Assembly (NCBI RefSeq): GCF_021390935.1
Contig: NZ_JAJPUI010000004.1
Coordinates: forward strand, 62,001-126,000
From: Streptomyces sp. CC228A
Lineage (GTDB): Bacteria > Actinomycetota > Actinomycetes > Streptomycetales > Streptomycetaceae
Length of the DNA: 64,000 bases
Direction of reading: 5' to 3'
A model generated the notes under the pieces. It was given only the letters and a program-made list of their open reading frames with translations, ran no database searches and was not told where the DNA came from. This document shows positions 8,536 through 19,649 of this stretch, one piece after another. Each line of letters starts with the position of its first letter. The first letter of the stretch is position 1. Made by a program: the position numbers and the translations under genes.

Positions 8536-8805
8536 GTGTTCGTCTGCTCGTGCTTCGGTATCACGGAGAAGCAGGTCAAGGAGCACGCCGACGCGGGCGC
8601 CTGCACCCCCCGCCAGATAGCCTCCGCCTGCAAGGCCGGCACGGACTGCGGTTCGTGCGTACGCCGCATCCAGGCCATCCTCGGCCGCGGCGCCTGCCCC
8701 CGCCGGGACCTGCTGGACCAGGGCGCACCCGCCCTCGCAACCCTCGGGGAGTCGTCCGAGCCCGTCGCCGCCGAGCGCGCCGTTCCCCAGCCCGCCGCGG
8801 CGTAG
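8536..8805 (+). CDS. bfd: Bacterioferritin-associated ferredoxin
   Basis: 89 aa from the GTG at 8536, preceded by AGGGAGG at 8521-8527; the longer frame from 8470 runs through the iron box and is not used. The [2Fe-2S] BFD-like domain shows VCSCFGIT at the N-terminus and CKAGTDCGSC further on, giving Cys4, Cys6, Cys38 and Cys41 as ligands. Bfd donates electrons to bacterioferritin to release stored iron. It faces the bfr gene convergently, and the two probably respond in opposite ways to iron. Confidence 0.93.
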   Translation: MFVCSCFGITEKQVKEHADAGACTPRQIASACKAGTDCGSCVRRIQAILGRGACPRRDLLDQGAPALATLGESSEPVAAERAVPQPAAA

Positions 8806-8832
8806 ACCGGCTCCGCGCCGCCCCCTGCACCG

Positions 8833-8848
8833 CCGCCCGGCCGGGCGG
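8833..8848. terminator. Bidirectional terminator candidate between bfd and bfr
   Basis: CCGCCCGG is followed by its exact complement CCGGGCGG, flanked by CAC/GTG that can extend the stem with one mismatch. It lies between two convergent genes, where a shared terminator is expected. Confidence 0.55.
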
Positions 8849-8887
8849 TGCCCGGCCGGGCGGAGGGGGTGCTGCGAGGAGCGCTGC

Positions 8888-9367
8888 CTAGCTCTCCGGC
8901 TGCTCGATCACCTGGGCGATGTAGAGCGCCTCACCGAGCTTCTCGACCAGTTCCAGCTGGGTGTCGAGGTAGTCGATGTGGTGCTCCTCGTCCGCGAGGA
9001 TCGACTCGAAGATGTTCGCCGACGTGATGTCGCCCTTGCTGCGCATCAGCTCGATGCCCCGCTTCAGGCGGTCGATGGCCTCCACCTCGATCTGCCGGTC
9101 GGCCTGGAACATCTCGGTGACCGTCTGCCCGATCCGGACGTGGAAGAGCCGCTGGTAGTTCGGCAGGCCCTCCAGGAAGAGGATCCGGTCGGTGAGCACC
9201 TCGGCGTGCTTCATCTCGTCGAAGGACTCCGCCCGGGTGTATTTCGCGAGCTTCGTCCAGCCGTTGTTCTCCTGCATCTTGGCGTGCAGGAAGTACTGGT
9301 TGATCGCCGTCAGCTCGGCCGTCAGCTGCTCGTTCAGGAACTCGATGACCTCGGGGTCGCCCTGCAT
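8888..9367 (-). CDS. bfr: Bacterioferritin
   Basis: 159 aa from the ATG at 9367 (AAGGAG upstream); the track's earlier ATG lacks a site. It is a heme-containing 24-meric ferritin that oxidises and stores iron in the cytosol. All ferroxidase ligands are in the canonical positions: Glu18, Glu51, His54, Glu94, Glu127 and His130. The heme ligand is Met52. The protein is therefore expected to be fully active. It is convergent with its ferredoxin partner bfd. Confidence 0.96.
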   Translation of the reverse strand: MQGDPEVIEFLNEQLTAELTAINQYFLHAKMQENNGWTKLAKYTRAESFDEMKHAEVLTDRILFLEGLPNYQRLFHVRIGQTVTEMFQADRQIEVEAIDRLKRGIELMRSKGDITSANIFESILADEEHHIDYLDTQLELVEKLGEALYIAQVIEQPES

Positions 9368-9398
9368 CGCAGAGGCTCCTTCCACACGTGAAGGGGGC

Positions 9399-9412
9399 GG
9401 ATGCGCGCATCC
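9399..9412. promoter_or_regulatory. 14-bp palindrome upstream of bfr
   Basis: GGATGCGCGCATCC is a perfect palindrome 32 nt upstream of the bfr start, in the region shared with the divergent oxidoreductase gene. It may be an operator or a 5'-UTR hairpin; only symmetry and position support it. Confidence 0.4.
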
Positions 9413-9551
9413 TCGCACCGGTCCGGGGAGTTCGTCCAGTAAGTGCAGGCTTAGTGGTAGTTGTCCGATTAGGGCTGTCAGGGTGCACGGCGGGTCGGCA
9501 CCGCACGGACCCGGGTCGTGACCATCCCTTGCCGTCTGTCACCATGGAGAC

Positions 9552-10184
9552 ATGGGTCAGCCGGAGAGCGGGGAACACCGGACAGCAGGGGAGTCCACGC
9601 TTCCACCGGGGCAGCGGCTGCAGCGCGGCTGGCCGGTCACCCACTACGGACCCGTTCCCAAGTTCCGGCCCGAGCGCTGGGAGTTCCAGGTCTTCGGAGC
9701 GACGGCGGACGGCGGCAAGCACAGCTGGAACCACGCGGCGTTCTCCGCCCTGCCGTTCTCCACGGTCGTGGCCGACCTGCACTGCGTGACGAAGTTCAGC
9801 ATGCTGGGCGCCGAGTGGGGCGGCGTCCTCGCCCGCCGCGTCGTGGAGATCGCGCCCCCCGCCGCCGACGTCACCCATGTGATGGTCTGGGCGGAGTACG
9901 GCTTCAGTGCCAACATGCGCCTGTCGGACTTCACCTCCGACCGCACGGTTTTCGCCACCCACAAGGACGGCGAGCTCCTCACCGCGGAGCACGGCTTCCC
10001 GGTCCGGCTGATCGTCCCGCACCTGTACGCCTGGAAGGGCCCCAAGTGGGTGCGCGGGGTGGAGTACATGACCGCCGACCGCCGCGGCTTCTGGGAGGAG
10101 CGCGGATACCACAACATCGGCGACCCGTGGGCGGAGCAGCGCTACTCGTACCAGGAGGAACCGGGCGACGGCCCGGAGCTGTGA
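9552..10184 (+). CDS. Sulfite-oxidase-like molybdopterin oxidoreductase
   Basis: 210 aa, ATG start. It matches the sulfite oxidase-like (Oxidored_molyb) fold. The Cys in VADLHCVTKFS is the expected molybdenum ligand, followed by typical VWAEYGFSANM, DGELLTAEHGFPVRLIVPHL and YAWKGPKWV stretches. No export signal is evident, so a cytosolic role is likely. The substrate is unknown for this family. It is divergent from bfr. Its N-terminal ~25 residues are low complexity; a start at a later codon is possible. Confidence 0.85.
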   Translation: MGQPESGEHRTAGESTLPPGQRLQRGWPVTHYGPVPKFRPERWEFQVFGATADGGKHSWNHAAFSALPFSTVVADLHCVTKFSMLGAEWGGVLARRVVEIAPPAADVTHVMVWAEYGFSANMRLSDFTSDRTVFATHKDGELLTAEHGFPVRLIVPHLYAWKGPKWVRGVEYMTADRRGFWEERGYHNIGDPWAEQRYSYQEEPGDGPEL

Positions 10185-10291
10185 GCGCGGGCGGCGGGCC
10201 CCGGCCCTCCTGATGCCCGCCGGCGGGCGGGGCGGCGGGCCCACGTCCTCCTTGCCCGTCGGCGCGGCGGGGCGCCCCTTACGGGGGTGCC

Positions 10292-11149
10292 TCAGGTGTC
10301 CCGCAGCGACTTCAGGCGGGCCACGTCGGCCGCGTGCCCCTCCTTGCCGCCGGGCGTCTCGATGACCAGGGGGACGCCCTCGGCGGCGGGGTGGCGCATC
10401 AGGGCGCGGAACGGCTCCTCGCCTATGTGGCCGGCGCCGATGTTGGCGTGCCGGTCCTTGTGGGCGCCCACCACGTCCTTCGAGTCGTTGGCGTGCACCA
10501 GCCTCAGCCGGCCGGGCCCCACCGCCCGCACCAGTGCGTCGAGCGTCTCCGCCACGCCGCCCGGGCCCGCGAGGTCGTGGCCGGCCGCGAAGACATGGCA
10601 GGTGTCCAGGCAGACGCCCAGCTTCGGATGGGCGTCGAGCGCCTCGAAGTACGGTCCGAAGTCCTCCGCCAGCGAGCAGATCGACGCGCCCTGCCCGGCC
10701 GTCGACTCCAGCAGCAGGTACGGGTCGTCGTCGTGCGTGAGCTCCTCCAGCAGCGGCAGCAGGTGCTCCCGCACCTGCGCCAGCGCCTCCTCGCGGGGGC
10801 GGCCGCCGGTGGCCGAGCCGGTGTGCACCACCACGCCGAGCGCGCCGATCCGCCGGCCCCGGCGCAGCGAGTGCCGCAGCGACTCCACGGACCGCTCCAC
10901 GGTCGCCGCGGTGTGCGAGCCGAAGTTGACCAGGTACGGGGCGTGGACGTACGCCGGGATGCCGGCAGCCGCGCACTCCGCGCGGAACAGCTCGTCCTGC
11001 GCGGGGTCGCCGGCCGGGGTCGCCCAGCCGCGCGGGTTGGCGACGAAGACCTGCACCGCCTCGGCGCCGATCTCGCGGGCGTACGCCAGGCCGGTCTTGG
11101 CCAGGCCGCCGGCCACGGGGACGTGGCTGCCGACAGGGGTGGTGCGCAT
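10292..11149 (-). CDS. nfo: Deoxyribonuclease IV (AP endonuclease family 2)
   Basis: 285 aa, ATG start. A TIM-barrel metal endonuclease that cuts 5' of abasic sites in base excision repair. Motifs of the family seen are GSHVPVAGGL at the start, YVHAPYLVNFGS, LLLESTAGQG, GVCLDTCHVFAAGHD, LVHANDSKD and HANIGAGHIGEE, covering the three-zinc ligand set. It starts 6 nt after the stop of the kinase gene, so the two are co-transcribed; a functional link between them is not evident. Confidence 0.93.
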   Translation of the reverse strand: MRTTPVGSHVPVAGGLAKTGLAYAREIGAEAVQVFVANPRGWATPAGDPAQDELFRAECAAAGIPAYVHAPYLVNFGSHTAATVERSVESLRHSLRRGRRIGALGVVVHTGSATGGRPREEALAQVREHLLPLLEELTHDDDPYLLLESTAGQGASICSLAEDFGPYFEALDAHPKLGVCLDTCHVFAAGHDLAGPGGVAETLDALVRAVGPGRLRLVHANDSKDVVGAHKDRHANIGAGHIGEEPFRALMRHPAAEGVPLVIETPGGKEGHAADVARLKSLRDT

Positions 11150-11155
11150 GTGCGG

Positions 11156-13105
11156 CTAGATTCCCTTGGTCTTGATGGTGATGGTGCTGCCCTCCGGTGC
11201 CGTGTCGCCGCCCGCGACGGACTGGCCGGCCACCGTGTCGCTGAGGAACGGGAAGCTCTTGCTGACCTCCACCGCGAACCCGGCCGCCTCCAGCTCCCGG
11301 GTCGCGTCGTCGACGCTCTTGCCGGTCACGTTCGGCACCGGCACCATGCGCGGGCCCTTGGAGAGCGTGAGCGTGATCGTGTCGCCTTGCGCGGCCCGGG
11401 AGCCCTCGGCGAGGGACTGCGCGGCGACCGACCCGGCGGGCTGCGCGGAGTGCACCCGCTCCGGGGCGGTCTCGACCACGAGCCCGGCGCCGGTCAGCGT
11501 GCGGCGCGCGGCGTCGGCCGGCTGCCCGACGACCCCGGGCACCTCGACCGGGCTGCCCTTGCTGACGACCAGCGCGACGGCGGAGTCGGGCCGGCGCTCG
11601 GTCCCGGCGGGCGGGTCGCTGCTGATCACGGCGCCCTTCCGGACGGTGTCGCTGAACTCCTCGGTGACGACCCCCACCGCCAGGCCGGCGCCGCGCAGCG
11701 CGTCCTTCGCCTCTCCGAGCTGCCTGCCCTCCAGCGCCGGGACCTTCGCGGTCTCCGGGCCCCGGGAGACGACCAGGGCCACCTCGCCGTTGTCCCGGAT
11801 GCGCTCCCCGGCCGCCGGGTCGGTGGCCATCACGGTGCCCCGCTCGAAGGCGCTGCTGAACTCCTCGCGGACGGTGCCCACGGCGAGCCCCGCGTCGGCG
11901 AGCTTGCGCTCGGCGTCGGCGCGGGTCGCGCCCAGGACGCCGGTCGGGACGCGGGTGAACTGGCCGGAGCCGATGTACCAGACGCCCGCGCCGAGTCCGA
12001 GGACGAGCAGGACGGCGGTGACCGCCGCGAGCACGCCGCGCCGGGCCAGGGGACCCGACCGGGGCGGTGCGGGCGCGGGCTGCGGGCGGGCGTCCGGCGG
12101 CACGTCGAGCCGGCTGGTGTGCTGGACGTCCCCGCCCCCGTCCGCGGTCGGCAGGGGGCGGGCGATGACACTGGTCACAGCCTCGGAACCGGCCTCGGCA
12201 CCGGAGTCGCCGCCGGGCGCCCGGCCCTCGGCCGACGGGGGTACGAGGTCCAGCTGGTCGTCCGTGAGCGCGGTGCGCGCCTCGCGGACGAGGGCGAGCA
12301 GCGCCACGGCGTCGTGCGGCCGGGCCCCGGCGTCCCGCGCGGTGGCGGCGGCCACGACGCCGTCCAGCCCGGCGGCGAGGCCGGGGACGGCGTCGGAGGG
12401 CGGGGGCACGTCCGCGTTGAGGTGCCCGAAGAGGACCTGGGCGGGGGTGTCGCCGGTGTGCGGCTTGGCGCCGGTCAGCATCTCGTACAGCACGACCCCG
12501 CACGCGTACACGTCGGTGCGGGTGTCCGCGGTGCCGTGCTCGATCTGCTCGGGCGCGAGGTACGACGCGGTGCCGAGCAGGGAGCCGGTGGTCTGGGTGG
12601 CGGAGCCGACGGCCCGTACGAGCCCGAAGTCGGCGACCTTGACCCGCCCGTCGTCGCCTATGAGCACGTTCTCCGGCTTCATGTCCCGGTGGACGAAGCC
12701 GGCGCGGTGCGCGGCGCCGAGCGCGGCGAGCACCGGCTCCAGGACGTCCAACGCGGCCCGCGGTGTCAGCGCGGTGCGCTCCCGCAGCACGTCTCGGAGC
12801 GTGCAGCCGGCGACGTACTCCATCGCCAGGAACACGTACGGCCCGTCGGCGCCCTGGTCGAAGACGCCGACGACGTTCGGATGGGAGAGCCGCGCGACGG
12901 ACTTCGCCTCCCGGATGAACCGCTCCACGAACGACCCGTCGGCCGCGAGTGACGGGTGCATGACCTTCAGGGCGACCGCCCGGTCGAGCCGGGTGTCGAG
13001 CCCCCGGTAGACCGTGGCCATTCCCCCGACGGCGATGCGCGCGTCGACTCGGTAGCGGCCGTCGAGCATCTGGCCCACCAGCGGGTCGTGAAGGGTCGTA
13101 TCCAC
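11156..13105 (-). CDS. PknB-type membrane Ser/Thr protein kinase with PASTA domains
   Basis: 649 aa. The N-terminal Hanks kinase domain (residues ~18-275) has Lys47 in VALKVM, catalytic HRDMKPEN and VADFGL. The glycine loop reads IAVGGMATVY, with the first Gly of GxGG replaced by Ala. A linker and one transmembrane helix (about residues 345-372) are followed by four PASTA repeats to the C-terminus, which in relatives bind muropeptides or lipid II outside the cell. It probably senses the state of the wall and phosphorylates division or metabolic proteins. nfo lies 6 nt downstream; thiG ends 152 nt upstream on the same strand. Confidence 0.93.
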   Translation of the reverse strand: MDTTLHDPLVGQMLDGRYRVDARIAVGGMATVYRGLDTRLDRAVALKVMHPSLAADGSFVERFIREAKSVARLSHPNVVGVFDQGADGPYVFLAMEYVAGCTLRDVLRERTALTPRAALDVLEPVLAALGAAHRAGFVHRDMKPENVLIGDDGRVKVADFGLVRAVGSATQTTGSLLGTASYLAPEQIEHGTADTRTDVYACGVVLYEMLTGAKPHTGDTPAQVLFGHLNADVPPPSDAVPGLAAGLDGVVAAATARDAGARPHDAVALLALVREARTALTDDQLDLVPPSAEGRAPGGDSGAEAGSEAVTSVIARPLPTADGGGDVQHTSRLDVPPDARPQPAPAPPRSGPLARRGVLAAVTAVLLVLGLGAGVWYIGSGQFTRVPTGVLGATRADAERKLADAGLAVGTVREEFSSAFERGTVMATDPAAGERIRDNGEVALVVSRGPETAKVPALEGRQLGEAKDALRGAGLAVGVVTEEFSDTVRKGAVISSDPPAGTERRPDSAVALVVSKGSPVEVPGVVGQPADAARRTLTGAGLVVETAPERVHSAQPAGSVAAQSLAEGSRAAQGDTITLTLSKGPRMVPVPNVTGKSVDDATRELEAAGFAVEVSKSFPFLSDTVAGQSVAGGDTAPEGSTITIKTKGI

Positions 13106-13257
13106 GGCGTCGAGTCTACGAGCCCCTCACGCGCCCCCTGTCGTCCTGTACATGACCGTCCCCGCAGTGCATCCGACTTGTGACACTGGCAGGCCCGCGG
13201 CCTGCGGCGGGCCGGGCGCCCGACCGTGCGGGCCCGGGGTCCGCGCTGCGGGGCGGC

Positions 13258-15435
<2,178 letters not shown>

Positions 15436-15446
15436 GGGCGTCCAGC

Positions 15447-15537
15447 CCCTCCCTTCGCCGGCATGACCCGGATCAGGTTCGTACGGTCGGAGGCGGCGGC
15501 AGCCTCCCTCTCAGCCCGGTGCCCCGGGCTCCCGCGA
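15447..15537 (-). promoter_or_regulatory. TPP (thi-box) riboswitch upstream of thiO
   Basis: On the minus strand the segment contains the conserved pyrimidine-sensor helix region GGGCTGAGAGGGAGGC and the pyrophosphate-sensor region GAACCTGATCCGGGTCATGC, followed by CGGCGAAGGGAGG. These are hallmark TPP-aptamer sequences. The 3' part contains AGGGAGGGG just before the thiO ATG, suggesting translational control: TPP binding would hide this site. Confidence 0.93.
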
Positions 15538-15661
15538 GTGCGTTGGCGGCCAGACTAACCCCACCCGGCCGCGGGCAGTAGGGCCGCCCGCCGCGGGCGC
15601 GCCCGCCCGGCGGCACGCCGCCGGCTGTCCTGACGGGCCGTCAGGTGCGTAAGGTGGCGGG

Positions 15662-16954
15662 GTGAGCGAGCGCCAGAGCGAACCGACGCGGCAGAGCGGG
15701 CAGAGGCAGGAGCAGCAGGCCGGGGAGGCCCCGCGGACCGCGGCGGAGAACCCCGCCGAGCGGACCGTCGTCATCGCCGGCGCCGGCATGGCGGGCGTGC
15801 AGACCGCCGTGGCCCTGCGCGAGCAGGGGTTCACCGGACCCGTGCGCATCATCGGCGCCGAACCGCACCAGCCGTACGACCGGCCGCCGCTGTCCAAGGC
15901 CTACCTCCTCGGCAAGGCCGAGGGTTCCGCCTTCGACGTGGACTTCGAAGCGCTCGGCGTCGAACTCCGCCTCGGCGTGGAGGTGTCCGCGCTGCGCCCG
16001 CGCGACCACGAGGTCGACACGGAGGCCGGCCCCGTCCCGTACGACGTGCTCGTCCTCGCCACCGGCGCCGTGCCGGCGACCCTGCCCGGGGCGGCGGGGG
16101 TGCCCGGCGTCCACCTGCTGCGCACCCTGGACGACGCGGAGCGGCTGCGCCCGGTGCTGGCGGCCGGGCGCGACGTCGTGGTGGTCGGCGCCGGCTGGAT
16201 CGGCGCCGAGTTCGCCACGGCCGCCCGCGAGGCGGGCTGCGCGGTGACCGTCGTGGAGGCGGCCGGGCACCCCCTCGCCGGGGCGCTGCCCGCCGAGGTG
16301 GCCGCGCCGATGGCCGGCTGGTACGAGGAGAGCGGGGCCCGGCTGCTGACGCACGCGCGCGTGGCGCGGGTCGAACCGGGCCGGGTCGTGCTGGAGGACG
16401 GCCGCGAGCTGCCCGCCGAAGCCGTCGTGGTCGGGATCGGCGCCCGACCCGCGACCGGCTGGCTGGCCGGATCCGGCGTCGAGCTCGGCCCGGACGGCTC
16501 CGTCACCGCCGACGACCGGCTGCGCACCTTGGTCCCGGACGTGTACGCCGTCGGCGACTGCGCCTCCTTCCCGTCCGCCCGCTACGGGCGGCGGCTGCTC
16601 GTCCACCACTGGGACAACGCCCTGCAGGGCCCCCGCACGGTCGCCGCGGACATCCTCGGCGCGACCGGTGCGCCGTACGACCCGGTGCCGTACTTCTGGT
16701 CCGAGCAGTTCGGCCGGTTCGTCCAGTACGCGGGGCACCACGCGGGCGCGGACACGGCGGTGCGGCGCGGCGACCCGGCCGACGCCGCCTGGTCGGTGGC
16801 GTGGCTGCGCGGGGACGCGCTGGTGGGGCTGCTCGCGGTGGGCCGGCCGCGCGACCTGGCCCAGGGGCGGCGGCTCATCGAGTCGGGGGCGCCGCTCGAC
16901 CCGGCCCGCGTCGCCGACCCCTCGGTGCCGCTCAAGGCGGCGGTACGCGGCTGA
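15662..16954 (+). CDS. FAD/NAD(P)-dependent ferredoxin reductase-type oxidoreductase
   Basis: 430 aa from the GTG at 15662. After a ~33-residue low-complexity head it shows two dinucleotide-binding folds: VVIAGAGMAGVQTAVALRE (FAD) and VVVVGAGWIGAEFATAA (NAD(P)H). YDRPPLSKAYL and VYAVGDCAS are typical of ferredoxin/rubredoxin reductases. It should pass electrons from NAD(P)H to a small Fe-S carrier. TAAGGT at 15650-15655 lies 6 nt before the GTG and there is no Shine-Dalgarno sequence, so a leaderless start is likely. It is divergent from the thiOSG operon. Confidence 0.88.
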   Translation: MSERQSEPTRQSGQRQEQQAGEAPRTAAENPAERTVVIAGAGMAGVQTAVALREQGFTGPVRIIGAEPHQPYDRPPLSKAYLLGKAEGSAFDVDFEALGVELRLGVEVSALRPRDHEVDTEAGPVPYDVLVLATGAVPATLPGAAGVPGVHLLRTLDDAERLRPVLAAGRDVVVVGAGWIGAEFATAAREAGCAVTVVEAAGHPLAGALPAEVAAPMAGWYEESGARLLTHARVARVEPGRVVLEDGRELPAEAVVVGIGARPATGWLAGSGVELGPDGSVTADDRLRTLVPDVYAVGDCASFPSARYGRRLLVHHWDNALQGPRTVAADILGATGAPYDPVPYFWSEQFGRFVQYAGHHAGADTAVRRGDPADAAWSVAWLRGDALVGLLAVGRPRDLAQGRRLIESGAPLDPARVADPSVPLKAAVRG

Positions 16955-17356
16955 GCCGGGCGCTCGGCGCCGGCGGCGCCCCGGTGCTCCGCGGCCGAGT
17001 CCGGTGCCCGGCACGCGGGGGCCGCACCGCCGGCGCGGTCGGCTGCGGAGGGCGGTCGGCTGCGGTGGGCCTCCGGGGTCGCGCTGTGGGCCCCGGTCCG
17101 GGGCTGCACGGTGCCCGGGCGGTCATCGGAGGCCTGGCGGGCGAGCGGTGGCCCGGCCCCGGGGTGGGCGTGTGTCCGGCGCGGGAGGGGCGGCCCCCGG
17201 GGCGCGGCGGGGCGGGGTGCACGGTCGGCTGCGGAGGGCGGGCAGGGGGCGACGTGCGCCGGGCGGCGGCGGCCTGCGGTCCGGGGCAGCCGGCGCGGTG
17301 CCTCGGAAGGCCCGGCCCGGCTACCGGCTGTCAGCGGGGGATGGCAGGCTTGTCGT
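16955..17356. other. Intergenic region with short direct repeats
   Basis: No gene supported. A 19-nt word GGTCGGCTGCGGAGGGCGG occurs at 17037-17055 and again at 17223-17241, with a partial third copy at 17054-17069. The region is GC-rich and otherwise featureless; the promoter of the next gene should lie at its right end. Confidence 0.6.
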
Positions 17357-17722
17357 GTGACCGAGATTGACGCGAACATCGATGCGCTTGTCCCCGCCTG
17401 GCTGCACCTTCCCGACATCGCCGAGCTCCTGGGCGTCGAGGTGACCCGGGTGCGGCAGCTCGTCAAGGAGGGCCAGCTGATCGCCGTGCGCCGCGGTGAG
17501 AACCGCACGCTCCAGGTGCCCGCCGCCTTCATCAAGGACGGCCGGGTCGTCAAGGGCCTGTCCGGCACCCTGACCCTCCTGAGGGACGACGGTTTCACCG
17601 ACGAGGAGATGCTGGAGTGGCTCTTCACTCCGGACCCGTCCCTGCCGGGCACGCCCGCGCAGGCCCTGGCGGAGAACCGCGGCACGGAGGTGAAGCGCCG
17701 CGCCCAGGCGCTCGCCGTCTGA
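17357..17722 (+). CDS. Rv2175c-family DNA-binding protein
   Basis: 121 aa from the GTG at 17357. The N-terminal helix-turn-helix ([23 protein letters not shown] region) is followed by a small beta wing ([17 protein letters not shown]) and a C-terminal helical part ([20 protein letters not shown]). The whole length matches the actinobacterial Rv2175c family, whose M. tuberculosis member is a substrate of a Ser/Thr kinase that reduces its DNA binding. The role here is unknown. A strong hairpin follows, so it is probably monocistronic. Confidence 0.85.
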   Translation: MTEIDANIDALVPAWLHLPDIAELLGVEVTRVRQLVKEGQLIAVRRGENRTLQVPAAFIKDGRVVKGLSGTLTLLRDDGFTDEEMLEWLFTPDPSLPGTPAQALAENRGTEVKRRAQALAV

Positions 17723-17754
17723 TCCGGAACCGACCCAGCACACACCGACACACC

Positions 17755-17801
17755 GGGCGGTGCGCGGTCGGGGCCCTGTGCCCCCTGCCCGCGCACCGCC
17801 C
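17755..17801 (+). terminator. Terminator between the Rv2175c-like gene and thiE
   Basis: GGGCGGTGCGCGG (17755-17767) pairs perfectly with CCGCGCACCGCCC (17789-17801). An inner GGGGC/GCCCC (17770-17774/17780-17784) lengthens the stem. It is 25 nt upstream of the thiE start, so it could also influence thiE translation. Confidence 0.7.
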
Positions 17802-17825
17802 CACCACCGGGGGGAACACCGCCTG

Positions 17826-18509
17826 ATGTCCACCACCGCCTCCGCCGCAGCCGCCTCCGGCAGCGCCCGCGACCGCCTGGCCGACGCCCGGCTGTACCTG
17901 TGCACGGACGCGCGCACCCGGCAGAAGGACCTCCCCGAGTTCCTCGACGCCGTGCTCGGTGCCGGCGTCGACATCGTGCAGCTGCGCGACAAGGGCATGG
18001 AGGCGGGCGAGGAGCTGGAGCACCTGGCCGTCCTCGCCGACGCCTGCCGCCGGCACGGCAGACTGCTCGCCGTGAACGACCGCGCCGACGTGGCGCACGC
18101 CGCCGGCTCCGACGTCCTCCACCTCGGCCAGGGCGACCTGCCCGTCCCGGCCGCGCGCGCCATCCTCGGTGACCGGGTGCTGATCGGGCGGTCGACGCAC
18201 GCCGAGGCCGAAGTGGACCGGGCGGTCGCGGAGCCCGGCGTGGACTACTTCTGCACCGGACCCTGCTGGCCCACCCCCACCAAGCCGGGCCGGTACGCCC
18301 CGGGCCTCGGCCTCGTCCGGTACGCGGCCTCGCTCGCCCAGGACCGCCCGTGGTTCGCCATCGGCGGCATCGACGCGGGGAACCTGGACGAGGTCCTGGA
18401 CGCGGGCGCCCGCCGCGTCGTGGTGGTCCGGGCCATCACGGAGGCCGACGACCCGGCCGCCGCCACCGCCGAGCTCGCCCGCCGGATACGGGAGCGCGCC
18501 GCCGGGTAG
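17826..18509 (+). CDS. thiE: Thiamine-phosphate synthase
   Basis: 227 aa from the ATG at 17826 (GGGGGAA upstream). Couples HMP pyrophosphate with thiazole phosphate to give thiamine monophosphate. TIM-barrel motifs seen are [50 protein letters not shown] and [11 protein letters not shown]. It lies 2.4 kb from thiOSG on the opposite strand; I see no second TPP riboswitch in front of it. Confidence 0.94.
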   Translation: MSTTASAAAASGSARDRLADARLYLCTDARTRQKDLPEFLDAVLGAGVDIVQLRDKGMEAGEELEHLAVLADACRRHGRLLAVNDRADVAHAAGSDVLHLGQGDLPVPAARAILGDRVLIGRSTHAEAEVDRAVAEPGVDYFCTGPCWPTPTKPGRYAPGLGLVRYAASLAQDRPWFAIGGIDAGNLDEVLDAGARRVVVVRAITEADDPAAATAELARRIRERAAG

Positions 18510-18647
18510 GCGGACCGGCCGCGGTGCCCGTGGATCCCCGGTGTCCATATGGTGGGACGCCGGGGGCTCCGAACTGGCCATTTCGGGCGCTCACCGTCCA
18601 CTCCGTGGACAAGATTCCGGCAAGTCGGATAAATCCCCCTGCTCTGG

Positions 18648-18683
18648 TTGGGTGAGCGATCCACCGGTGGCTAACCTGCCGGT
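18648..18683 (+). promoter_or_regulatory. Leaderless promoter of metF
   Basis: TTGGGT (18648-18653), 18-bp spacer, TAACCT (18672-18677); the predicted start, 7 nt after the -10 box, is the A of the metF ATG at 18684. There is no Shine-Dalgarno sequence, which agrees with a leaderless mRNA. Confidence 0.65.
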
Positions 18684-19598
18684 ATGGCCCTAGGCACACC
18701 CTCCACCAGGACGGATCGCGCACGCACCGTGCGCGACCTGCTCGCGAACGGCACCACGTACTCCTTCGAGTTCTGGGCGCCCAAGAACGAGAAGGGCGAG
18801 CGGAACCTCTGGAACGCGCTGCGCCGCGTCGAGGCGGTGGCCCCGAGCTTCGTGTCCGTCACGTACGGTGCCGGAGGGTCGACCCGGGAGGGGACCGTCA
18901 AGGCCACCCAGGACATCGCCGCCGACACCACGCTCACCCCGGTCGCCCACCTGACCGCCGTCGGCCACTCCGTCGCCGAGCTGCGGAACATGATCGGCCA
19001 GTTCGCCGACGCGGGGATCCGCAACATGCTCGCCCTGCGCGGCGACCCGCCCGGCGACCCCATGGGCCCGTGGGTGCCCCACCCTGAGGGCCTCCACTAC
19101 GCGGCCGACCTCGTCCGCCTCATCAAGGAGGCCGGCGACTTCTGCGTGGGCGTCGCCGCGTTCCCCGAGATGCACCCGAGGTCCGCGGACTGGGACACCG
19201 ACGTCCGCCACTTCGTCGACAAGTGCCGGGCCGGCGCCGACTACGCCATCACCCAGATGTTCTTCGACCCCGAGCACTACCTGCGGCTGCGCGACCGGGT
19301 CGCCGCCGCGGGCTGCGACACCCCCGTCATCCCGGAGGTCATGCCGGTCACCGCCGTACGGCAGCTCGACAGGCTGCCACAGCTCAGCAACGCTCAGTTC
19401 CCGGCCGCCGTGAAAGAGCGGATCCTCGCGGTCAAGGACGACGCGGCGGCTGTACGCTCCGTAGGTCTAGAGTTCGCGACGGAGTTCTGCGCACGGTTGC
19501 TGTCCGAGGGTGTGCCCGGACTGCACTTCATCACGCTCAACAATTCCACGGCGACGCTCGAGATCTACGAGAACCTCGGACTGCACACGCAGTCCTGA
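18684..19598 (+). CDS. metF: Methylenetetrahydrofolate reductase
   Basis: 304 aa, ATG start. Reduces 5,10-methylene-THF to 5-methyl-THF for methionine synthesis, using FAD. Typical stretches are [17 protein letters not shown] with the conserved catalytic Glu, [37 protein letters not shown] and [11 protein letters not shown]. Length is normal for the bacterial enzyme. Confidence 0.96.
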   Translation: MALGTPSTRTDRARTVRDLLANGTTYSFEFWAPKNEKGERNLWNALRRVEAVAPSFVSVTYGAGGSTREGTVKATQDIAADTTLTPVAHLTAVGHSVAELRNMIGQFADAGIRNMLALRGDPPGDPMGPWVPHPEGLHYAADLVRLIKEAGDFCVGVAAFPEMHPRSADWDTDVRHFVDKCRAGADYAITQMFFDPEHYLRLRDRVAAAGCDTPVIPEVMPVTAVRQLDRLPQLSNAQFPAAVKERILAVKDDAAAVRSVGLEFATEFCARLLSEGVPGLHFITLNNSTATLEIYENLGLHTQS

Positions 19599-19649
19599 CC
19601 GGCCGCACCCGTCAGTCCCCCAGGCTGCGGCCGAAGGAGAGGGGCGGGC

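Noticed and set aside
8931..12503. 1190-aa minus-strand open frame
   Set aside because: It runs through bfr, nfo and the kinase in the wrong frame; only a product of high GC at third positions.
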